The notes: a model not told the origin generated them from the sequence alone. Numbered from the stretch's first letter, positions 16,350 through 25,499 are shown. The stretch: DNA of 64,000 nt from Verrucosispora sp. NA02020 (GCF_013364215.1 NZ_CP054923.1:1860001-1924000), one strand, 5' to 3'. Numbers and translations are program-made.

Positions 16350-19349
16350 GTGGCAGGCAAGGCCCGCGTACACGAGCTTGCGAAAGAGCTCGGGGTCGAG
16401 AGTAAGACCGTTCTCGCCAAGCTGAAAGAAATGGGCGAGTTCGTCAAGTCCGCGTCGAGCACGGTCGAGGCGCCCGTCGCCCGACGGCTGCGTAACGCCT
16501 TCGTCGCCTCCGGCGGCTCTGGTGCCCCGGCGGCTGCGCCGTCGGCCGCACCGGCTCCGGCGGCAGCGCCCACCCCGCCGGCGACCCCCGGCGAGCCCCG
16601 CGTCACCGCCAAGCCGATGCCGCCGCGGCGTCCGGCGATGCCCGGACCGAAGCCGAAGGCCCCGGTTCCCGGCCCTCCGCCGGCGGTGACCCCGGTCGCC
16701 AAGCCGGCGAGTGCCCACGACATCGAGGTGGCCGCCGCCGAGGCGCGCGCCGCCGCGCTGAAGGCCGAGCAGGAGGCCGCGGTCAAGGCCGCACAGGCCG
16801 CCCGCCAGCAGCAGCGTGACAACGTCCGCCGGGAGCCTCCGGCAGACGGTGGCGCCCGTCCAGGTCCGGGCCCGCGGCCCGGTCCCGGCACCATGCCGCC
16901 CCGCCCGGGTTCCCCGGCCGCGGGTCGTCCCGGTGGCCCGAACCCCGGCCCGGGTGGCCGGCAGGGTCGCCCGCCGGCGCGTGGCGCCGGTAACAACCCC
17001 TTCGGTATCCAGGGCAGCCAGCAGCAGCGGCCGCCGGCCGCCGGTGCCGGTGGTCCCCGGCCCAGCCCGGCCTCGATGCCGCCGCGGCCGAGTCCCGCCT
17101 CGATGCCGCCGCGGCCCAGCCCGGCGTCCATGCCGAGTCAGCGTCCCGGTCGTCCGGGTGGCCCGGGTGCCGGTCGCCCCGGTGGCGGCGGCGGTGCCGG
17201 TCGTCCGGGTGGCGGCGGTGGCGGTGGCTACCGTGGCGGTCCCGGTGGTGGCGGCGGTGGCGGTGGCTACCGTGGCGGTCCCGGTGGTGGCGGCGGTGGC
17301 GGTGGCTACCGTGGCGGCCCCGGTGGCGGCGGCGGTGCCGGTGCCGGTGGCGGCTTCCGGCCGGGCGGACCGGCCGGTGGCGGCGGTCGTCCGGGTGGCG
17401 GTGGCCGTGGCCGTGGCGGCGGTGCCGCCGGTGCCTTCGGCCGTCCGGGTGGCAAGCCGACCCGTGGTCGCAAGTCCAAGAAGCAGCGCAGACAGGAGTT
17501 CGACAACCTGTCGGCCCCGACCATGAGCTCGGGTGCTCCCCGGGGTCAGGGGCAGGTGGTCCGGCTCTCCCGTGGCGCCTCGCTGTCGGACTTCGCCGAC
17601 AAGATCAACGCCAACCCGGGTTCGCTGGTCCAGGAGATGTTCAACCTGGGCGAGATGGTCACCGCGACACAGTCGTGCTCCGACGACACCCTGCTGCTGC
17701 TGGGTGAGCACCTCGGCTTCACCGTGCAGATCGTCAGCCCGGAGGACGAGGACCGCGAGCTGCTCGCGCAGTTCAACATCGACCTCGACGCCGAGGTCGC
17801 GGAGGACCGCCTGGTCAGCCGTGCGCCGGTGGTGACCGTCATGGGTCACGTCGACCACGGTAAGACCAAGCTGCTCGACGCGATCCGCAAGGCGAACGTG
17901 GTGGCCGGCGAGGCCGGTGGCATCACCCAGCACATCGGCGCCTACCAGGTCCACGTCCCGCACGAGGGCGAGGACCGGGCGGTCACCTTCATCGACACCC
18001 CGGGTCACGAGGCGTTCACCGCCATGCGTGCCCGTGGTGCCCAGGTCACCGACATCGTGATCCTGGTGGTGGCGGCCGACGACGGCGTGATGCCGCAGAC
18101 CATCGAGGCGCTCAACCACGCCAAGGCGGCGGACGTGCCGATCGTGGTCGCGGTCAACAAGGTCGACAAGCCGGAGGCGAACCCGGACAAGGTCCGCCAG
18201 CAGTTGACCGAGTACGGCCTGGTCGCCGAGGAGTACGGCGGCGAGACCATGTTCGTCAACGTGGCCGCGAAGCCCGGCATCGGCATCGAGGAACTCCTCG
18301 AGGCAGTGCTGCTCACCGCCGACGCGTCGCTGGAGCTGACCGCTCCGACCGACGGGCCGGCGCAGGGTGTGGCCATCGAGGCGCACCTGGACAAGGGTCG
18401 CGGTGCGGTGGCGACGGTGCTGGTGCAGAAGGGCACCCTGCGGGCGGGCGACTCGATCGTCGCCGGTGGGGCGCACGGCCGGGTCCGGGCGATGCTCGAC
18501 GAGAACGGCAACCAGGTCACCGAGGCCGGTCCGGCGCGTCCGGTCCTGGTCCTCGGCCTGACCGCGGTGCCCGGCGCGGGCGACACCTTCCTCGCCGCGG
18601 CGGACGACCGCACGGTGCGGCAGATCGCCGAGCAGCGCCAGGCACGGCGGCGGGCGGCGGCGTTCGCCAACTCGCGTGGCCGGGCCACCCTCGAGACGCT
18701 CATGGAGCAGCTCAAGGAGGGCGAGAAGACGTCGCTCAACCTCATCCTCAAGGGCGATGTCTCCGGTTCCGTGGAGGCCCTGGAGGACGCGTTGTTCAAC
18801 CTGGACATCCCCGAGGAGGTCCAGCTCAAGGTCCTCGACCGGGGCGTCGGCGCGATCACCGAGAGCAACGTCATGCTCGCGAGCGCCTCGTCCGAGCCGG
18901 TCACGATCATCGGCTTCAACGTGCGGGCCTCGAACAAGGTCCGCGAGATGGCCGACCGCGAGGGCGTGGAGATCCGGTACTACACCGTCATCTACCAGGC
19001 CATCGAGGAGATCGAGGCGGCGCTCAAGGGCCTGCTCAAGCCGGAGTACGAGGAGGTCGAGCTCGGCAGCGCGGAGATCCGCGAGGTCTTCCGCTCGTCC
19101 AAGATCGGCAACATCTCCGGTTGCATCGTCCGGTCGGGCATCATCCGACGCAACGCGAAGGCGCGCCTGCTGCGCGACGGCACGGTCGTGGCGGACAACA
19201 TCACGATCAGCTCGCTCAAGCGCTTCAAGGACGACGCGACCGAGGTCCGCGAGGGCTTCGAGTGTGGTCTGACGCTGGCCGGTTACAACAACGTGCAGCC
19301 GGGCGACATCATCGAGACCTTCGAGATGCGGGAGAAGGTTCGCGCCTGA
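16350..19349 (+). CDS. infB: Translation initiation factor IF-2
   Basis: 999 residues, the long actinobacterial form. Order: an IF2_N helical domain (1-55, [20 protein letters not shown]), a Pro/Ala-rich linker, a nine-residue PSPASMPPR repeat (three copies, about 240-265), a Gly/Arg-rich RGG tract (about 270-375), a basic segment, and the GTPase core with [11 protein letters not shown] (near 503), [17 protein letters not shown] and SAA-type loop VAAKPG. Beta-barrel and C-terminal fMet-tRNA-binding domains follow. AGGAG lies 4 nt before GTG 16350; the core is complete. Confidence 0.97.
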   Translation: MAGKARVHELAKELGVESKTVLAKLKEMGEFVKSASSTVEAPVARRLRNAFVASGGSGAPAAAPSAAPAPAAAPTPPATPGEPRVTAKPMPPRRPAMPGPKPKAPVPGPPPAVTPVAKPASAHDIEVAAAEARAAALKAEQEAAVKAAQAARQQQRDNVRREPPADGGARPGPGPRPGPGTMPPRPGSPAAGRPGGPNPGPGGRQGRPPARGAGNNPFGIQGSQQQRPPAAGAGGPRPSPASMPPRPSPASMPPRPSPASMPSQRPGRPGGPGAGRPGGGGGAGRPGGGGGGGYRGGPGGGGGGGGYRGGPGGGGGGGGYRGGPGGGGGAGAGGGFRPGGPAGGGGRPGGGGRGRGGGAAGAFGRPGGKPTRGRKSKKQRRQEFDNLSAPTMSSGAPRGQGQVVRLSRGASLSDFADKINANPGSLVQEMFNLGEMVTATQSCSDDTLLLLGEHLGFTVQIVSPEDEDRELLAQFNIDLDAEVAEDRLVSRAPVVTVMGHVDHGKTKLLDAIRKANVVAGEAGGITQHIGAYQVHVPHEGEDRAVTFIDTPGHEAFTAMRARGAQVTDIVILVVAADDGVMPQTIEALNHAKAADVPIVVAVNKVDKPEANPDKVRQQLTEYGLVAEEYGGETMFVNVAAKPGIGIEELLEAVLLTADASLELTAPTDGPAQGVAIEAHLDKGRGAVATVLVQKGTLRAGDSIVAGGAHGRVRAMLDENGNQVTEAGPARPVLVLGLTAVPGAGDTFLAAADDRTVRQIAEQRQARRRAAAFANSRGRATLETLMEQLKEGEKTSLNLILKGDVSGSVEALEDALFNLDIPEEVQLKVLDRGVGAITESNVMLASASSEPVTIIGFNVRASNKVREMADREGVEIRYYTVIYQAIEEIEAALKGLLKPEYEEVELGSAEIREVFRSSKIGNISGCIVRSGIIRRNAKARLLRDGTVVADNITISSLKRFKDDATEVREGFECGLTLAGYNNVQPGDIIETFEMREKVRA
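17059..17133 (+). repeat. 27-bp tandem repeat inside infB
   Basis: About three copies of a 27-bp unit coding for PSPASMPPR. It lies just before the RGG tract in the variable linker of IF-2. The second and third copies carry a few synonymous changes. Confidence 0.7.
17221..17337 (+). repeat. 39-bp x 3 tandem repeat inside infB
   Basis: Three consecutive 39-bp units (17221-17259, 17260-17298, 17299-17337), nearly identical, each coding for a 13-residue GGYRGGP-plus-polyGly unit. The low divergence indicates recent copy-number change. The frame is kept. Confidence 0.85.
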
Positions 19350-19365
19350 TCCGGTAGTGACGCAC

Positions 19366-19407
19366 TGATCGAGGGGTTTACGCCGAATGGCGTAAACCCC
19401 TTGATCA
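19366..19407. terminator. Strong hairpin after infB (repeat-family member)
   Basis: Arms of 19 nt (left TGATCGAGGGGTTTACGCC) close a GAAT loop with only one G-T wobble. It is 16 nt after the infB stop and reads the same on both strands. It shares TTGATCAAG(A/G)GGTTT with a hairpin at 36510-36570. Confidence 0.8.
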
Positions 19408-19439
19408 TGCGGGGTGGGGTGCGGGTAGTGTCCGCAGCG

Positions 19440-19733
19440 ATGTTCACCGCAACCGCAGTGTTCGACCTGCTGCTGCCGGGCGACTCCCGGTCGCTGAAGG
19501 CGAAGAGATCGTACGTACGGCCGATCGTGGCGGCGCTGCGCCGCTTCGAGGTCTCGGCCGCCGAGGTGGGTGCGCTCGACCTGCACGGGCGAGCTGAGAT
19601 AGGAGTGGCGGTCGTGGCCGCGGAGGCGGCGCACGCCCGTGAGGTGCTCGACTCGTGCGAGCACCTGGTGGCCGGTCGACCGGAGGTCGAGTTGCTGTCG
19701 GTACGCCGCCGGCTGCACGGCGAGGACGACTGA
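19440..19733 (+). CDS. DUF503 family protein
   Basis: 97 residues, the usual size of this small family (YlxP-like). Typical features: a first beta strand (ATAVFDLLLPGDSRSLKAKRS), the LKxKRS motif followed by a helix, and the C-terminal EVLDSCEHLV. Family members sit between infB and rbfA in many Gram-positive genomes, as here. The role is unknown, presumably linked to translation or ribosome assembly. ATG 19440 starts right at the homology; TAGTGT 8 nt upstream may be a leaderless -10 box. Confidence 0.88.
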   Translation: MFTATAVFDLLLPGDSRSLKAKRSYVRPIVAALRRFEVSAAEVGALDLHGRAEIGVAVVAAEAAHAREVLDSCEHLVAGRPEVELLSVRRRLHGEDD

Positions 19734-19798
19734 CCGGTGGCGGGTGCGGCCCCCTGCCGCCCCGCGCGCCGGAGCACGTGGCGCGGGTAGGGTTTCCA

Positions 19799-19879
19799 GT
19801 GTTGGGGTCGGTGCGGGCTCCGGTGACGGCGTCGCCGGTTCCGGCCGGCAGCGGGACGCCGTGGAGGTGGCGGAGATGA
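19799..19879 (+). CDS. Possible 26-residue leader ORF overlapping rbfA start
   Basis: A GTG at 19799 lies 5 nt after TAGGGT (19788-19793), a leaderless layout. The frame runs 26 codons, ends in WRWRR, and its TGA overlaps the rbfA ATG (ATGA, 19876-19879). This arrangement would couple rbfA translation to the small ORF. It may simply be an untranslated leader; there is no homology argument. Confidence 0.35.
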   Translation: MLGSVRAPVTASPVPAGSGTPWRWRR

Positions 19880-20373
19880 CGGATCCGGCCAAGGTACGTC
19901 GGCACGCGGAGCGGGTGCGTGAACTGGTCGCGTCGGTGGTGCGGAGCCAGATCAAGGATCCGCGGCTCGGCATGATCACTATCACCGACGCCCGGATAAC
20001 CGCCGACCTGCGCGACGCCACGGTCTTCTACACCGTGCTCGGTGACGCGGCGGCGCAGGCGGGTACCGCCGCCGCGCTCGACAGCGCGAAGGGCATGCTG
20101 CGCAGCACCGTCGGCAAGGCGCTCGGATTGCGTCACTCGCCGACCCTGACGTTCGTCCTGGACGACGTGCAGGACCAGGTGAAGCACATCGACGACCTGC
20201 TCGCGGCGGCCCGGACGGCCGACGCGGAGGTGCAGCGCCTCGCCGCCAAGGCCGCGTACGCCGGTGAGGCCCAGCCGTACCGGCTCGACGACGAGGACGA
20301 CGAGCCCGACGAGGCCGAGAACGAGACCGGCACCGGTGACACGGACGACACCCGGAGCGGGGATCGGCGGTGA
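19876..20373 (+). CDS. rbfA: 30S ribosome-binding factor A
   Basis: 165 residues. RbfA helps late 30S maturation and cold adaptation by binding near 16S rRNA helix 1. The KH-like core is complete: VRELVASVVRSQIKDPRLGMITITDARITADLRDATVFYTVLG and LGLRHSPTLTFVLDD are recognisable blocks within residues 12-105. The last 35 residues are an acidic tail (DDEDDEPDEAE). ATG 19876 follows GGCGGAG, and its stop overlaps the GTG of the DHH gene by 4 bp. Confidence 0.94.
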   Translation: MTDPAKVRRHAERVRELVASVVRSQIKDPRLGMITITDARITADLRDATVFYTVLGDAAAQAGTAAALDSAKGMLRSTVGKALGLRHSPTLTFVLDDVQDQVKHIDDLLAAARTADAEVQRLAAKAAYAGEAQPYRLDDEDDEPDEAENETGTGDTDDTRSGDRR

Positions 20374-21551
20374 CCGCCCCCTCCGGCGGTGCGCTGACCG
20401 AGTCGGGCCCGGGTGCGGCGTTGCCGAGTCCGGCCCGCCCCGGTGCGGCCGGGGGAGCGGCGGGTGCCGCCGACCCGGACGCGGCGACCACCGGAGCCTC
20501 GACGGCGACCTCCTCGGGCGGGTCCGCGCCGAGTGAGGCCGACTGGGCCGCTGCGGTGGCGGCGGTGCGCCAGGTGGTGCCCGCCGGCCGGGTGCTGCTG
20601 ATCTGCCACGTGAACCCGGACGGCGACGCGCTGGGCAGCATGCTCGGCTTCGGGCTCGGGCTGCGGCAACTCGGCGTACGCCGATTGCAGGCGACCTTCC
20701 CCGGGCCGCCGGAGGTGCCTGATCCGTTCCGTGGCCTGCCCGGGCTGGATCTGCTGGTCCCCGAGACCGAGGCCGACCCGGAGCCGGACCTGGTGATCTG
20801 TTTCGACGCGGCCAGCGACTCGCGCCTCGGTGACCTGGCCGACCGGTTGGCCGGTCCGGGCAGCGCACTGGTGCTCGACCACCACGCCTCCAACGTCGGC
20901 TTCGGTGACGTCAACCTGGTCGACCCGGCGGCGGCGGCGACCTCGGTGGTCGCGGAGGAACTGCTGGCCAGGCTCGGCGTCCCGTTGGACGCCGGCATCG
21001 CCGAGTGCCTGTACGTGGCGCTGAGCACCGACACCGGCTCGTTCCGGTTCGACGCGACCACGCCGGCGGTGCACGAGATGGCGGCCCGCCTGATCTCCAC
21101 CGGCATCCGGCCGGGGGAGATCTCCCGGCGGGTCTTCGACAGTCGACCGTTCGGCGCGGTGCGCCTCTTCGGCGAGGTGCTCGGCCGGGCCCGGCTGGAG
21201 CCCGAGGCGGCGTCCGGGCATGGCCTGGTCTGGACGTACGCGACCCAGGACGACCTGGCCCGGCACGACCAGCGGCCGTACGTGCTGGAGGCGCTGATCG
21301 ATCCGGTGCGGTGCACCGCCGAGGCCGACGTGAGTTGTGTGGTGAAGCAGACCGGGCCGCAGGAGTGGGCGGTGTCGCTGCGTAGCAAGGGCGCGGTGGA
21401 CGTGAGCCGGGTGGCGGTCGCGCTGGGCGGTGGTGGGCATCGACTCGCCGCCGGGTTCACCGGTCGGGGCAGCGTGGACGAGGTGGTCGACCGGGTACGC
21501 GCCGAGTTGGTGGCGCCCGCGCAGGGACGTGACGTCGACCCCGAGGGGTGA
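20370..21551 (+). CDS. DHH/DHHA1 phosphoesterase (NrnA-like nanoRNase/pAp phosphatase)
   Basis: 393 residues. The DHH domain has CHVNPDGDALGS near residue 75, CFDAAS, LDHHASN near 170 and STDTGSFRF; the DHHA1 domain ends with GGGGHRLAAGF. Such enzymes degrade 2-5 nt RNAs and dephosphorylate 3'-phosphoadenosine 5'-phosphate. The first 50 residues are Ala/Gly/Pro-rich and not part of the fold. GTG 20370 overlaps the rbfA stop. Position between rbfA and the MATE/truB genes is conserved in actinobacteria (Rv2837c type). Confidence 0.93.
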   Translation: MTAPSGGALTESGPGAALPSPARPGAAGGAAGAADPDAATTGASTATSSGGSAPSEADWAAAVAAVRQVVPAGRVLLICHVNPDGDALGSMLGFGLGLRQLGVRRLQATFPGPPEVPDPFRGLPGLDLLVPETEADPEPDLVICFDAASDSRLGDLADRLAGPGSALVLDHHASNVGFGDVNLVDPAAAATSVVAEELLARLGVPLDAGIAECLYVALSTDTGSFRFDATTPAVHEMAARLISTGIRPGEISRRVFDSRPFGAVRLFGEVLGRARLEPEAASGHGLVWTYATQDDLARHDQRPYVLEALIDPVRCTAEADVSCVVKQTGPQEWAVSLRSKGAVDVSRVAVALGGGGHRLAAGFTGRGSVDEVVDRVRAELVAPAQGRDVDPEG

Positions 21552-21616
21552 TTTCAGGGGCGGCTCGGGGGAGTGTTGCCGTACCGCCGCCGGGAGATGA
21601 CGGGGAGAATCGAGTG

Positions 21617-22024
21617 ATGGAGCAGCCCCACGACCTCACGATCGACGCTCCCCGTACGTGGGAGAGACCGGTCGTCTGCGTACCGGTGCTGGTGGCCCTC
21701 TCGCTGGTCGGCGGACGGTTCCCGTCGTTCTCCACGGAGGCCAACCTCTACGTGTTCGGCACCGGCGGGCTGCTGATCTGGCTGGGCCTGACCAAACGGG
21801 TGCAGGCCCGTCCGGCACCCGAGCGCCTGGGTTCCGGCGCGGTCTGGTGGACGCTGCCGGTGGTGGTGTTCGGGGTGTTCGAGGGGGCCACGTTCGTCGC
21901 GGCGGCCGGTGACGACTTCCCCACCTTCTCGCTGCTGGCCGACCCGTTGCTGGAGGACAGGCTGGTCCGGTCCGCCGCGTGGCTGGTCTGGCTCTCGGCG
22001 TTCTGGGGGTTGGTTCGCCGATGA
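21617..22024 (+). CDS. Small membrane protein, unknown function
   Basis: 135 residues with about four hydrophobic spans: VVCVPVLVALSLVGG, YVFGTGGLLIWLGL, WWTLPVVVFGVFEGATFVA and a C-terminal AAWLVWLSAFWGLV. No domain was recognised. ATG 21617 follows GGGGAGA with about 9 nt spacing. The stop overlaps the start of the next small membrane gene (ATGA), so the two are made together and may form a complex. The pair is an insertion between the DHH gene and the MATE gene compared with Mycobacterium. Confidence 0.7.
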   Translation: MEQPHDLTIDAPRTWERPVVCVPVLVALSLVGGRFPSFSTEANLYVFGTGGLLIWLGLTKRVQARPAPERLGSGAVWWTLPVVVFGVFEGATFVAAAGDDFPTFSLLADPLLEDRLVRSAAWLVWLSAFWGLVRR

Positions 22025-22233
22025 TGCGGTATCTGGCGATCGGCGGGTTCCTGGTCGGTCTGGCGCTGTTCGCGATGGTCGAGTGGATGGCGCGGCGGGA
22101 GGGCTCGCGCATCCCGACGCTCGGCGAGATGTGCGCGTACGTGATGCGCTACGAGGTCGGTCCGGTTCCGGTGGGCCGGATCGGGATGTTCGGCTTCTGG
22201 TGGTGGGTGGGCTGGCACTTCCTGGCCAGGTGA
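22021..22233 (+). CDS. Small membrane protein (DUF6186-like)
   Basis: 70 residues: one strong N-terminal span (YLAIGGFLVGLALFAMVEWMA), a conserved-looking polar middle (RREGSRIPTLGEMCAYVMRYE) and a Trp-rich C-terminal span (MFGFWWWVGWHF). It resembles small actinobacterial proteins placed in DUF6186; this is from memory, so the family name is tentative. Two adjacent ATGs (22021, 22024) are possible starts; the first overlaps the upstream stop. Confidence 0.65.
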   Translation: MMRYLAIGGFLVGLALFAMVEWMARREGSRIPTLGEMCAYVMRYEVGPVPVGRIGMFGFWWWVGWHFLAR

Positions 22234-22501
22234 CCGGGATCCGACCGGTCCAGATGGCGGGAACAGCACGCACCATGTGGACCTGAACGATAACTTGGGA
22301 ATAGACCTGTGCTGCTGTGGCGCGGGTCACGGGAGCGGAGCCCTACCCGGCGTCGCTTCCCCTCCAGGGTCGACCGACCCGGGCCGCCACCACACCACCC
22401 GTCCATAGCTCCGGTGATCCTGGGGCCGGTTTCGGGTGCCTGTCGTACACCGCCCGTGATGCCGTCGCGCCAGTCGGCGCGCGCCCTGGAAGGGGTCCGC
22501 C

Positions 22502-22591
22502 ATGCCCGCCAAGCCCAAGCCCGAGACCACCGACGAGGCCCGCGAGCAGGCCCGCCGCGCCCTGCAGACCTCCATGGACACCCGTCAGTGA
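22502..22591 (+). CDS. Candidate 29-residue small protein
   Basis: ATG 22502 is preceded by GGAAGGGG with 6 nt spacing, and the frame runs 29 codons to TGA at 22589. The product is hydrophilic and helical, with a Lys/Pro-rich start (MPAKPKPETTDEAREQ). A perfect 12-bp hairpin follows 12 nt after the stop, so start, stop and terminator are all in place. No known family. The flanking bases 22234-22501 and 22592-22794 otherwise show no gene. Confidence 0.5.
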   Translation: MPAKPKPETTDEAREQARRALQTSMDTRQ

Positions 22592-22603
22592 CCGTACGCG
22601 ACC

Positions 22604-22645
22604 GGCGGTGACGCCGAGCCGCACCACGCGTACGGCGTCACCGCC
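22604..22645 (+). terminator. Hairpin after the 29-residue ORF
   Basis: GGCGGTGACGCC (22604-22615) pairs perfectly with GGCGTCACCGCC (22634-22645) across an 18-nt loop. No T-run follows, as is common in high-GC genomes. Confidence 0.55.
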
Positions 22646-22794
22646 CCGGATCGCCTGACGGTCCCGACGCGGCCCGTGCCACCGGCCGCGTACCGCTCAT
22701 CGCCTGTCCTCCCGCCGCCCTGGCGGACGTCCCCGACGGGTAAGTGGCGCAGGAGCTTGCTCTCCTTACACATCGCGTGCCAGGATCGGCGGCG

Positions 22795-24144
22795 ATGAGC
22801 CAGACCTCCGTTGCCAGCCGTGTCGCCTCACCGCGCCGGTTCGCCGCGCTCGCCCTGCCGGCCCTCGTGGTGCTGGCCGCCGAGCCGATCTACGTCCTCG
22901 TCGACACCGCCGTCGTCGGCCACCTGGGCCGCGTGCCGCTCGCCGCGGTGGCGGTCGGCGGCACCGTGATGACCCTGACCGCCTGGCTGGGCACCGTGGT
23001 CGCCTACGGCACCACCGGGCGCGCCGCCCGCCGTTTCGGCTCCGGTGACCGGGGCGCCGCCGTGGCCGAGGGCGTGCAGTCCTCCTGGCTGGCCTTCGGC
23101 GTGGGGTTGCTGGTCGTGGTCGCGATGCAGTTCGGTGGCGGCGCGCTGGCCGGTGCCCTCGCGGGCGGCGGCGAGGTGGGCGAGGCCGCCGGGCAGTGGC
23201 TGCGGGTCGCCGCCTTCGGTGCGCCCGGTCTGCTGCTCGCCGCCGCCGGCAACGGCTGGATGCGGGGTGTGCAGGACACCCGCCGGCCGCTGTACTTCGT
23301 GGTCGGTCCGAACCTGCTCTCCGCGGTGCTCTGCCCGGTGCTGGTCTATCCGGTGGGGATGGGGCTGATCGGCTCGGCGGTGGCCAACGTGGTCGCGCAG
23401 ACCATCGGCGGCGTGCTCTTCGTCGGCGCGCTGATCTCCGAGCGGGCGCCGCTGCGCCCGAACCTCCCGGTCATCCGCCAGCAACTCGTGCTCAGCCGTG
23501 ACCTGCTGGTCCGGGGCGTGGCGTTCCAGGTCAGCTTCCTGTCGGCCACCGCCGTGGCGGCCCGGTTCGGGGCTGCCGTGGTCGGCGCCCACCAGATCGC
23601 CGTGCAGCTCTGGTTCTTCGCCGCGCTGGTGCTCGACGCGTTGGCCATCGCCGCGCAGGCGCTGGTCGGTGCGGCTCTCGGTGGTGGTGACGCGGCGGTG
23701 GCGCGGGCCCTGGCCCGTCGGGTCGCCTGGTTGGGCGCGGTCTGCGGCACCGCGTTCGGGGCGCTGGTGGCGGCCGGTGCCGGCGTGGTGCCGGCCCTGT
23801 TCACCCCGGACACCGCCGTGCACGCGCAGGCGATGGTGGCGTGGCCGTGGTTCGTCGCGATGCTCCCCCTGGCCGGTGTGGTGTTCGCCCTGGACGGGGT
23901 GCTGATCGGTGCCGGTGACATCCGCTACCTGCGCAATCTGACCGTGGCCGGTGCGCTGGGCGGCTTCCTGCCGGCGATCTGGCTCGCCTACGCCTTCGAC
24001 CTCGGCCTCGGCGGGATCTGGGCGGGCCTGATGCTGTTCGTCGTGATCCGGCTGGTCGGCCTGGTGCTGCGGCTGCGCAGCGGTGCCTGGGCGGTGACCG
24101 GCGCGGTCCGGGACGAGGCACGGACGCCCGACGCCGTCGCGTGA
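22795..24144 (+). CDS. MATE family efflux transporter (DinF type)
   Basis: 449 residues with twelve predicted spans in two repeats. The first repeat begins ALPALVVLAAEPIYVLVDTAVVGHLG, the DinF-branch signature, and the second at AFQVSFLSATAVAARFG. Such proteins export cationic drugs or toxic metabolites using Na+ or H+ gradients. ATG 22795 is chosen because it starts just before the first span; GTG 22744 would add 17 polar residues. A dinF relative in this position, between the DHH gene and truB, is normal in actinobacteria. Confidence 0.92.
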   Translation: MSQTSVASRVASPRRFAALALPALVVLAAEPIYVLVDTAVVGHLGRVPLAAVAVGGTVMTLTAWLGTVVAYGTTGRAARRFGSGDRGAAVAEGVQSSWLAFGVGLLVVVAMQFGGGALAGALAGGGEVGEAAGQWLRVAAFGAPGLLLAAAGNGWMRGVQDTRRPLYFVVGPNLLSAVLCPVLVYPVGMGLIGSAVANVVAQTIGGVLFVGALISERAPLRPNLPVIRQQLVLSRDLLVRGVAFQVSFLSATAVAARFGAAVVGAHQIAVQLWFFAALVLDALAIAAQALVGAALGGGDAAVARALARRVAWLGAVCGTAFGALVAAGAGVVPALFTPDTAVHAQAMVAWPWFVAMLPLAGVVFALDGVLIGAGDIRYLRNLTVAGALGGFLPAIWLAYAFDLGLGGIWAGLMLFVVIRLVGLVLRLRSGAWAVTGAVRDEARTPDAVA

Positions 24145-24151
24145 CGGCGGT

Positions 24152-24472
24152 TCAGATCAGGCTGAAGATCCCGTAGGCCGCCAGCACCAGGATCAGCGCC
24201 AGCGTCCAGGCGACGACCATCATGACTATCTTGGTGGTGACCGGAAAGCGCTGGTACAGCCGTTGTCGCCGCTGCCAGGCCCACCATCGGCCCCGCAGCC
24301 ACCGCGCTCCGGGCAGCGCGGCGAGGCGGTCGCCGACCCGGGCCCCCAGGGTGCGTCGAGGCGGGGGCGGGTCGCGCATCCAGTCGGGCAACATGCTCGG
24401 CTGGTCGGGAGTCCGCAGGCTCACCGGGCGCTCGGGATCTCGCTTGCGGACGGTGCCGTCGCTCGTGGCCAT
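24152..24472 (-). CDS. Small C-terminally anchored membrane protein, unknown
   Basis: 106 residues: about 75 polar, Arg/Pro-rich residues (PDWMRDPPPPRRTLGARVG), then a single hydrophobic C-terminal span (IVMMVVAWTLALILVLAAYGIF). This looks like a cytosolic domain tail-anchored in the membrane. GAGGAGA lies 5 nt before ATG 24472. It converges on the MATE gene with 7 bp between stops and is divergent from truB. No family was recognised. Confidence 0.7.
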   Translation of the reverse strand: MATSDGTVRKRDPERPVSLRTPDQPSMLPDWMRDPPPPRRTLGARVGDRLAALPGARWLRGRWWAWQRRQRLYQRFPVTTKIVMMVVAWTLALILVLAAYGIFSLI

Positions 24473-24614
24473 CTCGTCTCCTCGCGATCCGCCGGTGGCA
24501 CCTCGCCGCCATCGGCGCACCATCCTGGCAGGGCCGCGACCGGCGCGTACAGCCGATTTCCGGCCGGTCGTCCGGTGTCGGGCGCGCTCGGGCGGTCTGG
24601 CAGGCTTGCACGTC

Positions 24615-25499
24615 GTGAGCACTGACGGTCTGATCGTGGTGGACAAGCCCGGCGGCATGACGTCGCACGACGTGGTGGCGAGGATCCGCCGATTCGCGCG
24701 TACCCGGCGGGTCGGGCACGGCGGCACGCTCGACCCGATGGCCACCGGGGTCCTGGTGATCGGCGTGAACCGGGCCACCCGGCTGCTGACCTATGTGATC
24801 GGGGCGGACAAGAGCTACACCGCCACCGTCCGCCTCGGCCAGTCCACGGTCACCGACGACGCGGAGGGTGACGTGATCGCCACCACGCCCGCCGGCACCG
24901 TCACCGACGAGGCGATCCACGCCGCGCTGGCGGACCTGACCGGCGAGATCGACCAGGTGCCGAGCGCGGTGAGCGCCATCAAGATCGACGGACAGCGGGC
25001 GTACAAGCGGGTGCGGTCGGGGGAGAGCGTCGACCTGCCGGCCCGGCGGGTCACCGTGTCCCGCCTCGACGTGCTGGCGATCCGCCGCGAGCAGCCGGAC
25101 GTCGTCGACGTGGACGTCGACGTGTCCTGCTCCACCGGGACGTACATCCGGGCCATCGCCCGCGACGCGGGCCGGGCGCTCGGGGTCGGTGGGCACCTGA
25201 CCGCGCTGCGGCGGACCGCGGTGGGTGGCTTCACCCTGGCCGAGGCCGCCACGCTCGACGAGCTGGAGCAGCGTGCGCCCGAGGTGGTCGGGGTGCCGCT
25301 CGCGGCCGCCGCCGACCGGTTCTTCCCCCGTCGGGACGCCGACGCGGACGAGGCGAAGGTGCTCTCCCACGGTGGGCCGTTGGAGCCGGTCGGGCTGGCC
25401 GGGCCGTACGCGGTCTTCGATCCGGCCGGCGGGTTGATCGCTATCGTCAGCGAGCGGGGCGGCTGGGCCCGCGCGGAGATCGTGCTCGCCCCGGCCTGA
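24615..25499 (+). CDS. truB: tRNA pseudouridine(55) synthase
   Basis: 294 residues. TruB converts U55 in the T-loop of all tRNAs to pseudouridine. The N-terminal KPGGMTSHDVV motif and the catalytic Asp in GHGGTLDPMATGVL are at about residues 10 and 40, followed by SYTATVRLG, the YKRVRSGE block and the C-terminal actinobacterial TruB domain. GTG 24615 begins just before the homology and has no good ribosome binding site. It lies 52 bp upstream of ribF, the usual truB-ribF pair. Confidence 0.95.
   Translation: MSTDGLIVVDKPGGMTSHDVVARIRRFARTRRVGHGGTLDPMATGVLVIGVNRATRLLTYVIGADKSYTATVRLGQSTVTDDAEGDVIATTPAGTVTDEAIHAALADLTGEIDQVPSAVSAIKIDGQRAYKRVRSGESVDLPARRVTVSRLDVLAIRREQPDVVDVDVDVSCSTGTYIRAIARDAGRALGVGGHLTALRRTAVGGFTLAEAATLDELEQRAPEVVGVPLAAAADRFFPRRDADADEAKVLSHGGPLEPVGLAGPYAVFDPAGGLIAIVSERGGWARAEIVLAPA

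Noticed and set aside
15993..20021. Very long minus-strand frame (1342 codons) across ylxR-infB-rbfA
   Set aside because: It is antisense to well-supported genes, and its protein is low-complexity His/Asp/Gly and Ala/Thr runs, the mirror of GC-rich codon use. No domain is seen.
22741..22790. tRNA-like or small-RNA fold upstream of the MATE gene
   Set aside because: There is a short AGGAG/CTCCT pairing, but no cloverleaf or conserved T-loop.
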